Shown here one piece after another: positions 50,420-60,692 of a stretch of 64,000 bases of DNA (positions are counted from its first letter, which is position 1; the number at the start of each line of letters is the position of its first letter). The stretch lies in contig CP025321.1 of the NCBI GenBank assembly GCA_004014935.1, positions 620,001 through 684,000 of the forward strand, given 5' to 3'. The notes beneath the pieces were generated by a model. The model was not told the DNA's origin, searched no databases, and worked only from the letters and a program-made list of their open reading frames with translations. This DNA comes from Saccharomycopsis malanga. Its lineage: Eukaryota > Ascomycota > Saccharomycetes > Ascoideales > Saccharomycopsidaceae. Made by a program: the position numbers and the translations under genes.

Positions 50420-50964
50420 ATAGATGCCTTTAAATTGTATAATTAGCTAGTTGATATAGTGTTATTCTAATCCGGATCAAATTTGTAGAATGCTTAGCGG
50501 TCGCCAGTAATGTATTTAGACACCGGAATTGCCGAACACAGTATTGATTTACAAACTATTAAATTATATATTTTCTGTCTATTCTGAATCTATACAGGTC
50601 TGTTCTTTGCTCTGTAATTGCTATTTCAATTTCATATTTGAAATTAATGGAACCGTCTTGGTCAATAGATCTGAGACTATTTACCACTTTACTAAAAGCA
50701 AATATAGTATTGATTCACCATATTATGCTTGAAGAAGTAGTAATCACAGGCCCTTTTATTTATCCCTTGTCATATCAAAGAGATTATTGCCACTAGCATG
50801 TAGGTTCGGTCCATTGAAGCAGAATATGTATGAAGATTATTGATTTCTTTTATGATTGACTACATGAAAATTGAGTGATCAAACTATGCATTCATTTTAA
50901 GCCAAAAAAAAAAGAAAAAAAGAAATCAATTTTGAATAACAAACACTGAGCAAATAGATACCAG
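50420..50964. other. Intergenic region between convergent SEC62 and the eIF4E-binding-motif gene
   Basis: AT-rich, about 540 bases; no gene, RNA or repeat seen. Confidence 0.5.
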
Positions 50965-51796
50965 TCAATAGTAGAAACTAGGGCTGTATGTTGCATCGTT
51001 TTGATAAATATAAGGCGGACTAGATCCGACATCCGAGCTGTAAACATAATAGGCCATGTTGGTGTTTGGTTCGTAAAACACATAACTTGAAGCATATAAA
51101 GCAGCTTGATATGTATCTGACATCATCCCATAGCCTGTTGCTCCACTCATAGGAGAAGGATCTTGTGAATAACCATACTTGCTGGTGGAATTGAGTTTAG
51201 AAGGTGAATATTCGAGATGCTGAGGTTGAGGTTGTGGACCTGCCGATTTGTCCGATTTTATATTCTGGCCAGAGATCTTGTGTGGCGATCCAGTTTCTGG
51301 TTGGCTTTCAAGGTTTGGAACATGTTGAGGCTGGTAATACATGTACGGCATGGCAGGTGCCCAAGGAATTGCATGGACGTTTGCTTGGTAAACCGAGGGA
51401 AACGCTGCTTCTGGAGGAGCTGAAGAGTTAGTTTAAAAAATGGCACTTTAAAGATGTATGCTCAGAGGGCTAAAAAGAGGGTTTTAGCTTACCACTATGC
51501 ATTGTAAGAGGCTTTCTATACCTATAAGGAAAGGACGAGGAGCAGGAGGAGGAATATGATGAAGCATAGGATGATAGGTCATTGATTGTATTTGAAGAGA
51601 AATCGAGCACAATTTTTGGCATTACTGCAGCATGAGCTTTAAGATTTATGAGCTGATCTATGGAATATCTGACAACAGGTTTCATAATCTTTTTTGGCGC
51701 CAAACATGTTGAAATAGGCTCTTGAGGGGCGGTTGTGGTGATGAGATGCGATGTGGAAGTGCTTGCTTCCGATGACGAGGTTAATTGTTCAGACAT
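50965..51796 (-). CDS. Putative eIF4E-binding protein, one intron
   Basis: Exon 1 is 51796-51493, the 73-base intron 51492-51420 (GTAAGC donor, AACTAAC branch, CTTCAG acceptor) and exon 2 51419-50965; total 252 residues. At residues 40-53 lies PVVRYSIDQLINLK, with Y44 and L49-I50 forming the canonical YxxxxL-phi eIF4E-binding motif, similar to KYTIDELFQLK of yeast Caf20 and RYTKEELLDIK of human 4E-T. The rest is low complexity: Ser-rich in exon 1, and Tyr/Pro/Gln/Ser-rich in exon 2 (YMYYQPQHVP..., ending YSPSFYY). I infer a translation repressor competing with eIF4G. It is longer than Caf20 (161 residues) and unlike Eap1 outside the motif, so orthology is open. Confidence 0.65.
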
Positions 51797-52742
51797 TCTT
51801 ACAAAATTTAGTTTACTCTATTGACTACTGTTATATTTACTGATCAATATTAACCCATATTGGTGCTTAACATCATCTCTCTCATGTTGAAAGGCTATTT
51901 GTGTATGTATGTGCTGTGCCTTTAGCAAATTACGGACACTGGCACTAGCCACCCGGAGGAAAACCGTTTCTGGCCATGCGCCACCAGACGAACGAGTTTC
52001 TCCGGTCAGCATAAGCTTGCACCAACATACACCCAGCGGCATGGTCATGCGCCAGAACTGCCCACGGGGAATCACATGCATGTGTATGCACGGTTAGCGT
52101 CAAACGGCAGGCGAATATTGATTTTTCAAGTCTCTAGGACGCCCGGGGCAACTTGCAATGGCACTGAAGCGGTCAATGAAAGCAATTATCAACGTTTTTG
52201 AGGAATAAGAGTAAATAATATCGAGGTTAAGAAGGCGCTATTGTATTAGAAATTGATTTTACATACATATTTATGTACAAAAGATCAGTCAGGTACCATT
52301 ATAAAGCCCCCGCCTCCCGGGTGTTGTACACCCTCAAAGTGGAATAAACCCTGTTTTAGCTTTCAGTTTGCTTTAGACTCTCTTTTTTGGCATTGTTTTC
52401 GCTCCAGGTTTTTTCCCTCTTTTCTGGTTTCTCTAAATTTTTCTCTGTTTGAAGGTTTCTGTTTCTTTTCAAGTTGTTCCTCACCACAGTGTCAAGAAAG
52501 GTAAAGGAGAGTTGACAGTTGTATTCTACAACTTTACCTGTCCCACCTTGGATCTTCTTTATTAGGCCGGATTGTGCCGATATTTCGTTCCGAACAGATA
52601 TTGATTCGACTGTCTTTCGATTGATATTGACTGGATATTGAGTGGGCGAGTGACAGAAGATATCAATTGTGTCTATAACATTCCGTTGCATTCGTCCAGT
52701 TGAATGCTGTGATCAAGTGAATACTACATATTCGCTTGTTGG
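51797..52742. promoter_or_regulatory. Divergent promoter of the eIF4E-binding-motif gene and RGT1
   Basis: About 950 bases. Contains CATGCGCCA twice in the same orientation (51975-51983 and 52046-52054) in a GC-richer block, and a C-rich stretch GCCCCCGCCTCCCGGG (about 52305-52320) that could bind Mig1- or STRE-type zinc fingers. A long pyrimidine-rich leader (about 52355-52490) precedes RGT1, suggesting a long 5' UTR. No small gene is convincing. Confidence 0.45.
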
Positions 52743-55700
52743 ATGACCAATATAGACGGTTCACTTTACAATATGCAAACTTCAACAGCAGAACCAGAAA
52801 CCCTTGCGAGCGGTCCTAAAAGATCATCTTTTTCTACACGTAAGCGCAGCAAGGTGTCCCGAGCCTGTGATGAGTGCCGTCGCAAGAAAATACGCTGTGA
52901 TGCTTCTTTCAACAAGATTACGAACAATCTAGAGAAGCCCTGCACACATTGTTCGAAGCTCAAGGAGATGTGCACCTTTGAACGGACTCCCTTGAAACGA
53001 GGGCCTTGCAAAGGCTATTCTAAAGCGTCGTTTTCGTCCTCATCTTCTTTAACTCAGCAAGACGATGGAAGTGATGACAACTCCCAGTTTTCCCGCAAAT
53101 ATTCTACTGCTTCTTCTGTATCTTCCTCCGTACGCGCTCGGGCAAATCTGTTTGCTCAATCTTCTCATTCCTCACAAGCACCATTGCCTGCTCTTACTAG
53201 TTCTTCGGCCAGTCTGCTTCCTCTTACCCAGCAGCAACACATTGCTCCTTACATTGACCCCCAGCTGTCTTCCTCAAATGTTCAACAACCATTTCTAAAT
53301 GTTGCCCAGCCTCCTTTGCCTCCTTTAGCACCCATGTCGTACCCGCCTTCCCAATCCAAACTGACCTTGCAGCTCCCCTCTATAGACACCATCACCAAAC
53401 CCATCAAATACCTTCCGTCTATGGATCCACTAGCAAAACCTGATGTTGCTTCGCCACGCTTTTCAAACGCTTCCTATTCTTCTCCATCACAGTCTCCTAT
53501 CTACTCTCCCCAGCGGTCTAGATCGAATTCCGATGTCATGGGAACCGTTCCGCCTGTGTTTGCCTCTGCAACTGCAAACAGTGCTGCGTCATCTTCAAGC
53601 CCTCAGACGTCATCCACTAGTAAACCTACAACACTGAACAATATCACAAGTATCCTCAACCCTTATAATGCTCCTCAAGACTCAGCTGCTGGTCTTTTCT
53701 GGAAAGTGCCGTATTCCTCTTCTATCACAGACCGTAAAAATTCAACAGATTCTCTAAACTCCTTCGTAAGCGATTACTCGTCCTCTTCCAAATCTTACGT
53801 CAACCCAGTCAGAACCTCTAACAATTACGAGGCCATTGCTTCTGATTCTGATGATGCCACCGAGTTTCGTTCTGCTGTCAGTAGTTACAGTGCTAAAAAC
53901 ACTCCTGCAAGTCCTGCAAATTCCTTTTCTAGCTTGTCTAGCATCAACAACAACATTTCCCGTAACCTAAATTTCACTACATCACCACGTCTTCTGCCAC
54001 GCACGCAACCAGTTGCCCTCAACCAGAGTCCAAGTTCACCACCATCGCAAACTAATTCTCCTCACATAAAAAAAGAACTGTCGCCTAAACCTATACAGGT
54101 TCCTAAAAGTCAGTTGCAGCGGCGGCCCTATAAGAACATACATTACAATGACCAGCTTGAATATAACCTATTATTCTATTTCAAAGTGGTGCATCTGAAT
54201 TTTCCTCTTCTACCGTTGGTGCGTGAGGATTTTGATGCCATAGTAAATAAGATTCCCAACTCAGGGGAAAATAGAGTAATTGTAGACGTGTTTTGCAAGG
54301 TTTTTCAGATATTTGTCCATATATTGAAAAAAGACGATATCAATATCATAAATCCAGGATTCTTTGGCTCATCATCTGTTGGTACATCCAGCGGTGATTC
54401 CAATGGTAACAACAACGCTAGTCCAGCAAGTGGTAATGGCTTTGGTAATAGCCCAGGGAATGACCCTCTTGGCCTCAACAACAGAGTACTTCTTGTAAAA
54501 GATATTCTTCATCCCTTGTTGATCCAGTTATTCCAAATATACCCTTTGCATTTCAAAGACCCCAGTATTGCAAGAATGGAAAGCCCTGCAAATATTTTGC
54601 TTTTGGTCACATTGAATTTGATGAACTACATTGTAATCAGTTCAGGAGAACATTTCATTCATTCCTTTGACTTCACATTCACTGTATTCATGGATTTGAA
54701 GATCCATAAACTTTTGAAACAGATAATGAAGCAAAATAGCCAAAATAAAACCCCCATAAACAACGGTTCAACATATAATCAGCTGGACATCTTGGAGGAT
54801 GATTACAAACTTTTCTATACTCGTTTATATCTCAATTCGTCTGTCTTGGAAGCAATCTTCTCCCTCTCTTTCGGTCTTCCAAGAATATTCAGCTCAATCA
54901 ATGTGGACCCTAGCATTGTTGACATAGTCTACCAGAAGGTCATTGGTAAGCCCTCCATGGTCCCTGCACTCAACCACTTAAAAGTTGGTCTTGCCCTTGG
55001 AGAAATCACATCAGCTATAAACTTCAACAATGACGACTATTCATCTCTTAGTACTATTCGCTTAGATACTAGTAAACTATTTGTAAATCCTAATAAAAAG
55101 GATTTAGCTACTTTATTTTTCACTTTAATCGGGCAAAAATTAGAGTTGACAGACTATCTAAGACAAGGTCAAATGTGTCCTAATGAATCAAATAATAATA
55201 GCCCACAAATCGTCAAACAAATTGAAGATTACCAGTTTCACCTTTCCCAACGTTGCTCACAGATTATCACCAAAATTACCGATTTACTTTCAGTAGTCTG
55301 CGATGAACTGTCAGAAGTTGAGGATTTGCCTTCCTTGGCAAGCTCTCCTAACAGTAGCTTTAACCAAGGCCTAGGATCAAGTCCAATGGCCAATAACTCG
55401 TCAAATAGTAATAACAATGGTAATAACAAAAACAAGGAAAAGCTTTTAGCACATTCTCCATTTTTGCCTCTTATTTTCAGACAATCAGCATTATTATCAA
55501 ATTTTATTAGGATCCTCATCAATTCAATGGGATTCAACAAAGAACTATTACCATATACTTCAACAATTTTAAATGATATCATGCTTATTAATAATTATTT
55601 ACCTTTGATCAGTCCATTTAATGACCATAATAATTATGGTATTACTAATAATGAGCGAATTAATAATAACTACAACAAGTTCGAATTCAGGTCCCAGCAT

Positions 55701-55883
55701 TCTAGTTCGTTTTTGGACATGGTCCGTTTGGGAGGATACATTGTTTGTAAATATAACAATGCCAGCTCACCTGCAATTGCTAACAAATCATTTGTTGAAC
55801 GTTTCGCATTATGGAAATTGTTAATTGTTGATGTGGAATATTATTTACGTAGCGAAGATGATGAAGGATGGTTGTCAAAATAA
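52743..55883 (+). CDS. RGT1: Zn2Cys6 transcription factor, Rgt1-like glucose-responsive repressor
   Basis: In S. cerevisiae and Candida, Rgt1 represses hexose-transporter genes until glucose signalling phosphorylates it. This 1046-residue protein has a binuclear zinc cluster at residues 42-77 (C42, C45, C52, C67, C70, C77), followed by the linker FERTPLKRGPCKGYSK, matching Rgt1's FxRxPLKRGPxKGY. The third-to-fourth Cys spacing of 14 residues is long for the family. A very long Ser/Pro/Asn-rich region separates it from a conserved segment (LLFYFKVVHLNFPLLPLVREDFDAIVNKI, about residue 475) and a helical regulatory domain. Many SP and SxxS sites could be phosphorylated. The paralogue Eds1 has the same DNA-binding domain, so Rgt1 is the probable, not certain, name. 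Confidence 0.85.
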   Translation: MTNIDGSLYNMQTSTAEPETLASGPKRSSFSTRKRSKVSRACDECRRKKIRCDASFNKITNNLEKPCTHCSKLKEMCTFERTPLKRGPCKGYSKASFSSSSSLTQQDDGSDDNSQFSRKYSTASSVSSSVRARANLFAQSSHSSQAPLPALTSSSASLLPLTQQQHIAPYIDPQLSSSNVQQPFLNVAQPPLPPLAPMSYPPSQSKLTLQLPSIDTITKPIKYLPSMDPLAKPDVASPRFSNASYSSPSQSPIYSPQRSRSNSDVMGTVPPVFASATANSAASSSSPQTSSTSKPTTLNNITSILNPYNAPQDSAAGLFWKVPYSSSITDRKNSTDSLNSFVSDYSSSSKSYVNPVRTSNNYEAIASDSDDATEFRSAVSSYSAKNTPASPANSFSSLSSINNNISRNLNFTTSPRLLPRTQPVALNQSPSSPPSQTNSPHIKKELSPKPIQVPKSQLQRRPYKNIHYNDQLEYNLLFYFKVVHLNFPLLPLVREDFDAIVNKIPNSGENRVIVDVFCKVFQIFVHILKKDDINIINPGFFGSSSVGTSSGDSNGNNNASPASGNGFGNSPGNDPLGLNNRVLLVKDILHPLLIQLFQIYPLHFKDPSIARMESPANILLLVTLNLMNYIVISSGEHFIHSFDFTFTVFMDLKIHKLLKQIMKQNSQNKTPINNGSTYNQLDILEDDYKLFYTRLYLNSSVLEAIFSLSFGLPRIFSSINVDPSIVDIVYQKVIGKPSMVPALNHLKVGLALGEITSAINFNNDDYSSLSTIRLDTSKLFVNPNKKDLATLFFTLIGQKLELTDYLRQGQMCPNESNNNSPQIVKQIEDYQFHLSQRCSQIITKITDLLSVVCDELSEVEDLPSLASSPNSSFNQGLGSSPMANNSSNSNNNGNNKNKEKLLAHSPFLPLIFRQSALLSNFIRILINSMGFNKELLPYTSTILNDIMLINNYLPLISPFNDHNNYGITNNERINNNYNKFEFRSQHSSSFLDMVRLGGYIVCKYNNASSPAIANKSFVERFALWKLLIVDVEYYLRSEDDEGWLSK

Positions 55884-56731
55884 GGCGTCATGCTACTATG
55901 TGGCATTATACACCGTTTTTTCCTTTTTTGTATATTCAATTTTTACTCCTGCATATTCGTTGTTCGAGTTTACCTTAGCTCGTTTTTTTTTCTGTTAACC
56001 TCCTTTTTTTATTGTTTGTTCTGGCTTGCTCTTTCAGTTTAGAGTTTGTTATTCGCTCACTTTTACTTTTCTACTTTTTAAAAGCTTGTCTAAATACTTG
56101 TTAAGTTTGGGCCTTTCTATGCATATTGATACTGTAATGCTGTAATGGATACAATTATTTACTAATAAAATCTCTCCACCTTGACAGAAAAGCAGAATTA
56201 CAGTTGTCCTATTTACTGAGAAAGAGTCAACTTGTTAAATCTCTAATGAATCACGAATAAAGCTTTAAGATTCCGAAAAGCATTTAGAATTTCAATAGAT
56301 AGGCAAAACCTCAATAACATCGACAATAAAAATTATTTTTGACATAATTGAATACTTTAGTGAACTCTACCCCCATAAACTGACAAAAATTTATCATAAC
56401 AAGCGTGGATGGTTTAGTGGTAAAATTCAACGTTGCCATCGTTGAGCCCCGGGTTCGATTCCCGGTCTACGCATTTTTTTATGTCATTCACCATATCAAT
56501 TGTTACCCGGAATCTCAAACTTATAATGTTGCCAACGATTAAGGAAATAGTAAAAGAACGAGTGGAATAGCAAAATAGAGTAAGAAAAGAAGACAAGAAA
56601 CTTTAAGATCTGGTATTGAGTTTTGGAAACCACGTTTGGCAAAAGTCGGTAAAATTTTGCAATATTAGAGACAGCAATAAGGCAACAAAGTGGGTAGATT
56701 ACATAGGTTTTCAATAGGACGATAATAGACA
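55884..56731. other. Intergenic region with tRNA-Gly, between RGT1 and CDC36
   Basis: The first ~230 bases are T-rich on the plus strand. The tRNA-Gly gene is at 56403-56473. The ~260 bases after it are the CDC36 promoter. Nothing else seen. Confidence 0.5.
56403..56473 (+). tRNA. tRNA-Gly (anticodon GCC)
   Basis: Acceptor GCGTGGA pairs with TCTACGC (one G-T pair), followed by discriminator A. The D arm is GGTTTAGTGGTAAAATTC, the anticodon stem CAACG/CGTTG has loop TTGCCAT with anticodon GCC, and the T arm is CCGGGTTCGATTCCCGG. A T-run follows at once. No intron. Confidence 0.97.
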
Positions 56732-57983
56732 ATGAGTGAGTATTTTTGATGACAAGATTTGAATTAAATAACGCCATTTTGTTCCTAGAAAAGCAGATTA
56801 TGGTGTGTACATTTATTATTTAGCATACAGGATTACTAACCGTATTGCAGCGACGAACTGGGGTGCTGGTAATATAGGAAACGGGGGAAATTTTGGGAGT
56901 TTTGGCAATTTTGGAAACTTTGGCCAAGCACCAACACTCTCGTCGATCAACAGTAACAATATAGTGTCTTCGAAGACTAATGCGGCATCTCAGAAAGTAC
57001 AGCAAACACAGCAGCAACAGGCACAGCAGTCACAACAGGCGCAGCAGCAGCCTGTCCAACAGCAGACTCCAAAGAGCCAGACAGTGAATATAACGTTAGG
57101 CGGGACACCAGGCAAGACCAATCTCAATAATTCTGATGCGGCAACCGTAGTAGGAAACCCACATATGAACAATGTCTTGTTAAATCAAGCTGGTGCTGCA
57201 GGGGCCAATTCTGCATCGATTATTGCCCCTCCTGGCTTGCAGAAAGTTGTAGTTCCTACGGGAGACAGCAGTGGGTTCAGCCAACAGTTCCAGCAACTTA
57301 CGAACTCAGGCCTTACGCCAGGCGGTAGCAATAGTGGCATAGGCAATGGGTTCCTCGAGCAGCCTCACGGGCTTTCTCTTGGAACAACGGGAGTTGCTAA
57401 CGGAAAGGGCACAACAGTGGAGGTCAATGGTTCAAGTAATGTAGAATTATCAGATATTGATAGATTTGGTTTGAAGGGGCTTTTGCCATTGCTCAAGATG
57501 CCAAACACAGAGCTCACTAAAGTGGCAATTGGCGCAGATTTGCTTATGGCTGGTTTGAATCTTGGAAACACCTCAGAAGACGAAAAGCTTTTGACCACTT
57601 TCCAGTCACCATGGGTAGAGACTTCGATCAAAGATGTAGAGCCTGCCTACAAGCTTCCACAGTCCTTGAGAGAATTCAACAAGGACAAGTTCAAGTTTTT
57701 GCAACCGGCAGAAAACCGTATCAGCAATTACCCAGAAGATACACTTTTTTTCATCTTCTATTCCAAGCCAAAAGACATTTTGCAAGAATTAGCGGCTCGT
57801 GAGCTCAGAGAAAGAAATTGGCGGTTTCATAAGGTTTTAAAGGTGTGGTTGGCCAAGGTAAAGGAGGTTGAGCCAATACAAGAAAGCCCTTTGGCAGAAC
57901 GTGGGGTTTACACCTTTTTTGACCCACAAATCTGGCAAAGAGTAACTAAAGAGTTTGTTTTAGAGTACAGTGCAATCCTTTAA
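56732..57983 (+). CDS. CDC36: Ccr4-Not complex subunit Cdc36/Not2, mini first exon
   Basis: Not2 is a core scaffold subunit of the Ccr4-Not deadenylase and transcription-regulating complex. The long frame has no ATG at its head. I place the start at 56732 in a four-base exon (ATGA), with a 115-base intron (GTGAGT donor, TACTAAC branch, TTGCAG acceptor at 56850) and exon 2 at 56851-57983, giving 378 residues that begin MTTNWGAGNIGNGG. The N-terminus is Gly/Asn- then Gln-rich. The C-terminal NOT2/3/5 domain (about residue 215 onward) includes FGLKGLLPLLKMPNTELTKVAIGADL and PEDTLFFIFYSKPKDILQELAARELRERNWRFHKVLKVWL. S. cerevisiae Cdc36 is only 191 residues, mostly this domain. The exon-1 assignment rests on splice signals and frame. 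Confidence 0.9.
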
Positions 57984-59031
57984 GCCACAATTGGTATATT
58001 TCACATAAACAATTCGATATGTAAATTATAATAACGATTTCGCATTTTAATTCAAATAGAGCAGGAGGGGCGTAGATTAGAAACGGTAGTAACCTGGCCA
58101 TGTTCCTTGTTGAAAAATGAGAGTAAGAACAACTTAATTGTAGCAATACAAGTATAGAAGTCAGACGGTTGAGCGTAATTATTAAAACATGTTTATGCAT
58201 ACTACAATCACTAGACCTGCTTATAAAGTACATTTTTGAGCTGAGTATAAGTGACTATGCAAAGAAAACGAGTAAATTTGATAGTTGATAAGGGTTGGAG
58301 TATTTTTCAAATGATTAATTTCACCGATTCTTTACAAGTGTTTAAAACTGGCAATTGGTATCGGTTTTACGGCTCCACACAAGTCAAAGCAGGGTCAGGA
58401 AAACAATTGAATAATACAAAATGGAAAAATCATTTGTTAAAGTAGTATTGTCTGATTGTACTCAAGGAAAGAAAGTAAAAGTTATTCCTGCTCAGGTAAA
58501 CTACACTATTACTGGATGAGAAAAAGACTACATTAGTACCGCCTGACTTGAAATGTAATAAATCAAATGAACAGAAGTGCATGTCAATCCATCTTATCTT
58601 GACGTGAACTAAATTAAACTTAAAAGCCTTGAATAGACTACAAAGCTAAGACACAACTCGTTTGATTGACTTACTATTAGTCATACTACGTTCTCACAGA
58701 CATACCAAAAAAGGACACTTTTGCTTCCCAAAGGAACCACTTCCGCAACCCACACACAATTCTTTTCCAATATAGTATCGCTTTTTAATCTTCCTATATC
58801 GCTCCTTATCATAGCCAACCCTTAAATCTTTATCATTGTATTTGCTTACCCTACGCTCCACTGTATTTACCGTATATTCCTTAAGTAGAAACGAAAAATT
58901 GTAGACATACCAATATTTGGCGATCGTGAAATAGAAAATTTTTGAAACGTCAATATTGTTTACCACGTTATATATATCCGCATATAACTAGTTGTGAGCG
59001 CTAAAAGAAGCTAATTTGCTACAGTGAAGAG
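57984..59031. other. Intergenic region between CDC36 and SES1
   Basis: About 1 kb, AT-rich. A 64-codon plus-strand frame at 58251-58445 and a 90-codon minus-strand frame at 58694-58966 without an ATG are not supported. No RNA gene or repeat recognised. Confidence 0.5.
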
Positions 59032-60420
59032 ATGTTGGACATTTTACATTTTATTGAGGAGAAGGGCGGAAACCCTGAGGAAATCAGAGCCTCTCAAAGA
59101 GCTCGTGGAGATTCTGTTGAGATTGTCGATGAGATCATCAATGAATACAAATACTGGGTTAAAGTCAAGTTTGATTTGGATGCCAAAAACAAGGAGTTGA
59201 ACAAGCTTCAAAAGGCCATTGGTATGAAGTTCAAAGCTAAGGAAGACCCAGCTGAGTTATTGAAAGAAAAAGATGAAATTGTCAAGGCTAAGGCTGAATT
59301 GGCTGAAAAAGAACAAGAAATCGACCGTCAACTTAGACAGAAGGTTAATAAGGTTGGTAACATTGTCCACAAGTCTGTCACTGTTTCTGATGACGAGGCC
59401 AACAACGATTTGATCAAAACTTGGTATCCAGAAGGTGTTAAGGAAGTCAGCGATATTGCTACTGCCACCGGCAAACCAGCTAGTTTGTCCCATCATGAAG
59501 TCTTGTTACGTTTGGACGGTTATGACCCAGAACGTGGTGTACGTATTGTTGGCCACCGTGGTTTCTTCTTGAGAAACGTTGGTGTTTTCTTGAACCAAGC
59601 CTTGATCAATTATGGTTTGGCTTTCTTGGCTAAGAAAAATTACATTTGTTTGCAAGCACCAGTCATGATGAACAAGGATGTGATGGCCAAAACCGCTCAG
59701 TTGTCTGAATTCGACGAAGAATTGTATAAGGTTGTGGATGGCGATGACGAAAAATACTTAATTGCTACTTCCGAACAACCAATTTCAGCCTACCATGCTG
59801 GCGAATGGTTCGAATCTCCAGCAGAACAATTGCCTCTTAGATACGCTGGTTTCTCCTCTTGTTTCAGAAGAGAAGCTGGTTCCCATGGTAAGGACGCTTG
59901 GGGTATTTTCAGAGTCCACGCTTTTGAGAAAATCGAACAGTTTTGCCTCACCGAAGCTGACAAGTCTTGGGACGAGTTTGACAGAATGATTGGTAACTCC
60001 GAAGAGTTCTACCAATCCTTGGGTTTGCCATACAGAATTGTTGGCATTGTCTCTGGTGAATTGAACAACGCTGCTGCCAAGAAATACGATTTGGAAGCTT
60101 GGTTCCCATTCCAAAAAGAATACAAAGAGTTGGTTTCTTGCTCTAACTGTACTGACTATCAATCCAGAAACTTGGAAATTAGAAGCGGAATAAAGAAGGG
60201 CCCACTTGCTAAGAAGGAATACGTTCACTGTTTGAACTCCACCTTGTGTGCCACCGAAAGAGCCTTGTGCTGTATCTTGGAAAACTACCAGACCGAAGAC
60301 GGTATAATTGTTCCAGAAGTCTTGAGAAAGTACATTCCAGGTGAACCAGAATTTTTGCCATACATTAATGAGTTGTCCAAAAACTCCACAAGTCAAAAGA
60401 AGAAGCAAGAAAAGAAATAG
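59032..60420 (+). CDS. SES1: Cytosolic seryl-tRNA synthetase
   Basis: A class II synthetase that charges all cytosolic serine tRNAs. The 462-residue protein equals S. cerevisiae Ses1 in length. It has the N-terminal long coiled-coil arm (about residues 30-110, KNKELNKLQKAIG to EKEQEIDRQLRQKVNKVGN) that grips the long variable arm of tRNA-Ser. Motif 2 (FSSCFRREAGSHGKDAWGIFRVHAFEKIEQF) and motif 3 (LNSTLCATERALCCILENYQTEDG) are intact. The tail is basic (KKKQEKK). Codon use is strongly biased to TTG, GGT and GAA-type codons, as in highly expressed yeast genes. The ATG at 59032 is the first in frame. Confidence 0.98.
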   Translation: MLDILHFIEEKGGNPEEIRASQRARGDSVEIVDEIINEYKYWVKVKFDLDAKNKELNKLQKAIGMKFKAKEDPAELLKEKDEIVKAKAELAEKEQEIDRQLRQKVNKVGNIVHKSVTVSDDEANNDLIKTWYPEGVKEVSDIATATGKPASLSHHEVLLRLDGYDPERGVRIVGHRGFFLRNVGVFLNQALINYGLAFLAKKNYICLQAPVMMNKDVMAKTAQLSEFDEELYKVVDGDDEKYLIATSEQPISAYHAGEWFESPAEQLPLRYAGFSSCFRREAGSHGKDAWGIFRVHAFEKIEQFCLTEADKSWDEFDRMIGNSEEFYQSLGLPYRIVGIVSGELNNAAAKKYDLEAWFPFQKEYKELVSCSNCTDYQSRNLEIRSGIKKGPLAKKEYVHCLNSTLCATERALCCILENYQTEDGIIVPEVLRKYIPGEPEFLPYINELSKNSTSQKKKQEKK

Positions 60421-60692
60421 ACCATCTAATTTTTGCTCATGTCTTTGGTATAGTATTGTCAAATAGAGATTTGTAATCTTTGAATCTTTTTGCTAATTTA
60501 ATTTATATTTCTCTCTTGTATTTTAGTATTGATCGTAAATTATATTTTAACATAGTTGGATTTTTAGATTTCCTCACTCACAATTGGAAACACAGGCGAG
60601 GGAATGCAACAGTGTGTTTAGTGCATACTCTCTTACTTGCAGGGTGTTCAAGTAAATGAGTATGGAACTTTTTAGTTATTGAACGAGGCATA
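60421..60692. other. Short intergenic region after SES1
   Basis: AT-rich 3' flank of SES1; nothing recognised before the AIP1 relic. Confidence 0.4.

Noticed and set aside
58251-58445. 64-codon plus-strand ORF, possibly a transposase zinc-finger remnant (TKWKNHLLK)
   Set aside because: No complete Cys/His finger is visible and nothing transposase-like flanks it.
58694-58966. 90-codon minus-strand frame upstream of SES1
   Set aside because: No ATG at its head, AT-driven composition (Tyr, Lys, Ile), and it covers the likely SES1 promoter.
59785-60462. 225-codon minus-strand frame opposite SES1
   Set aside because: Antisense shadow created by strong codon bias in SES1.
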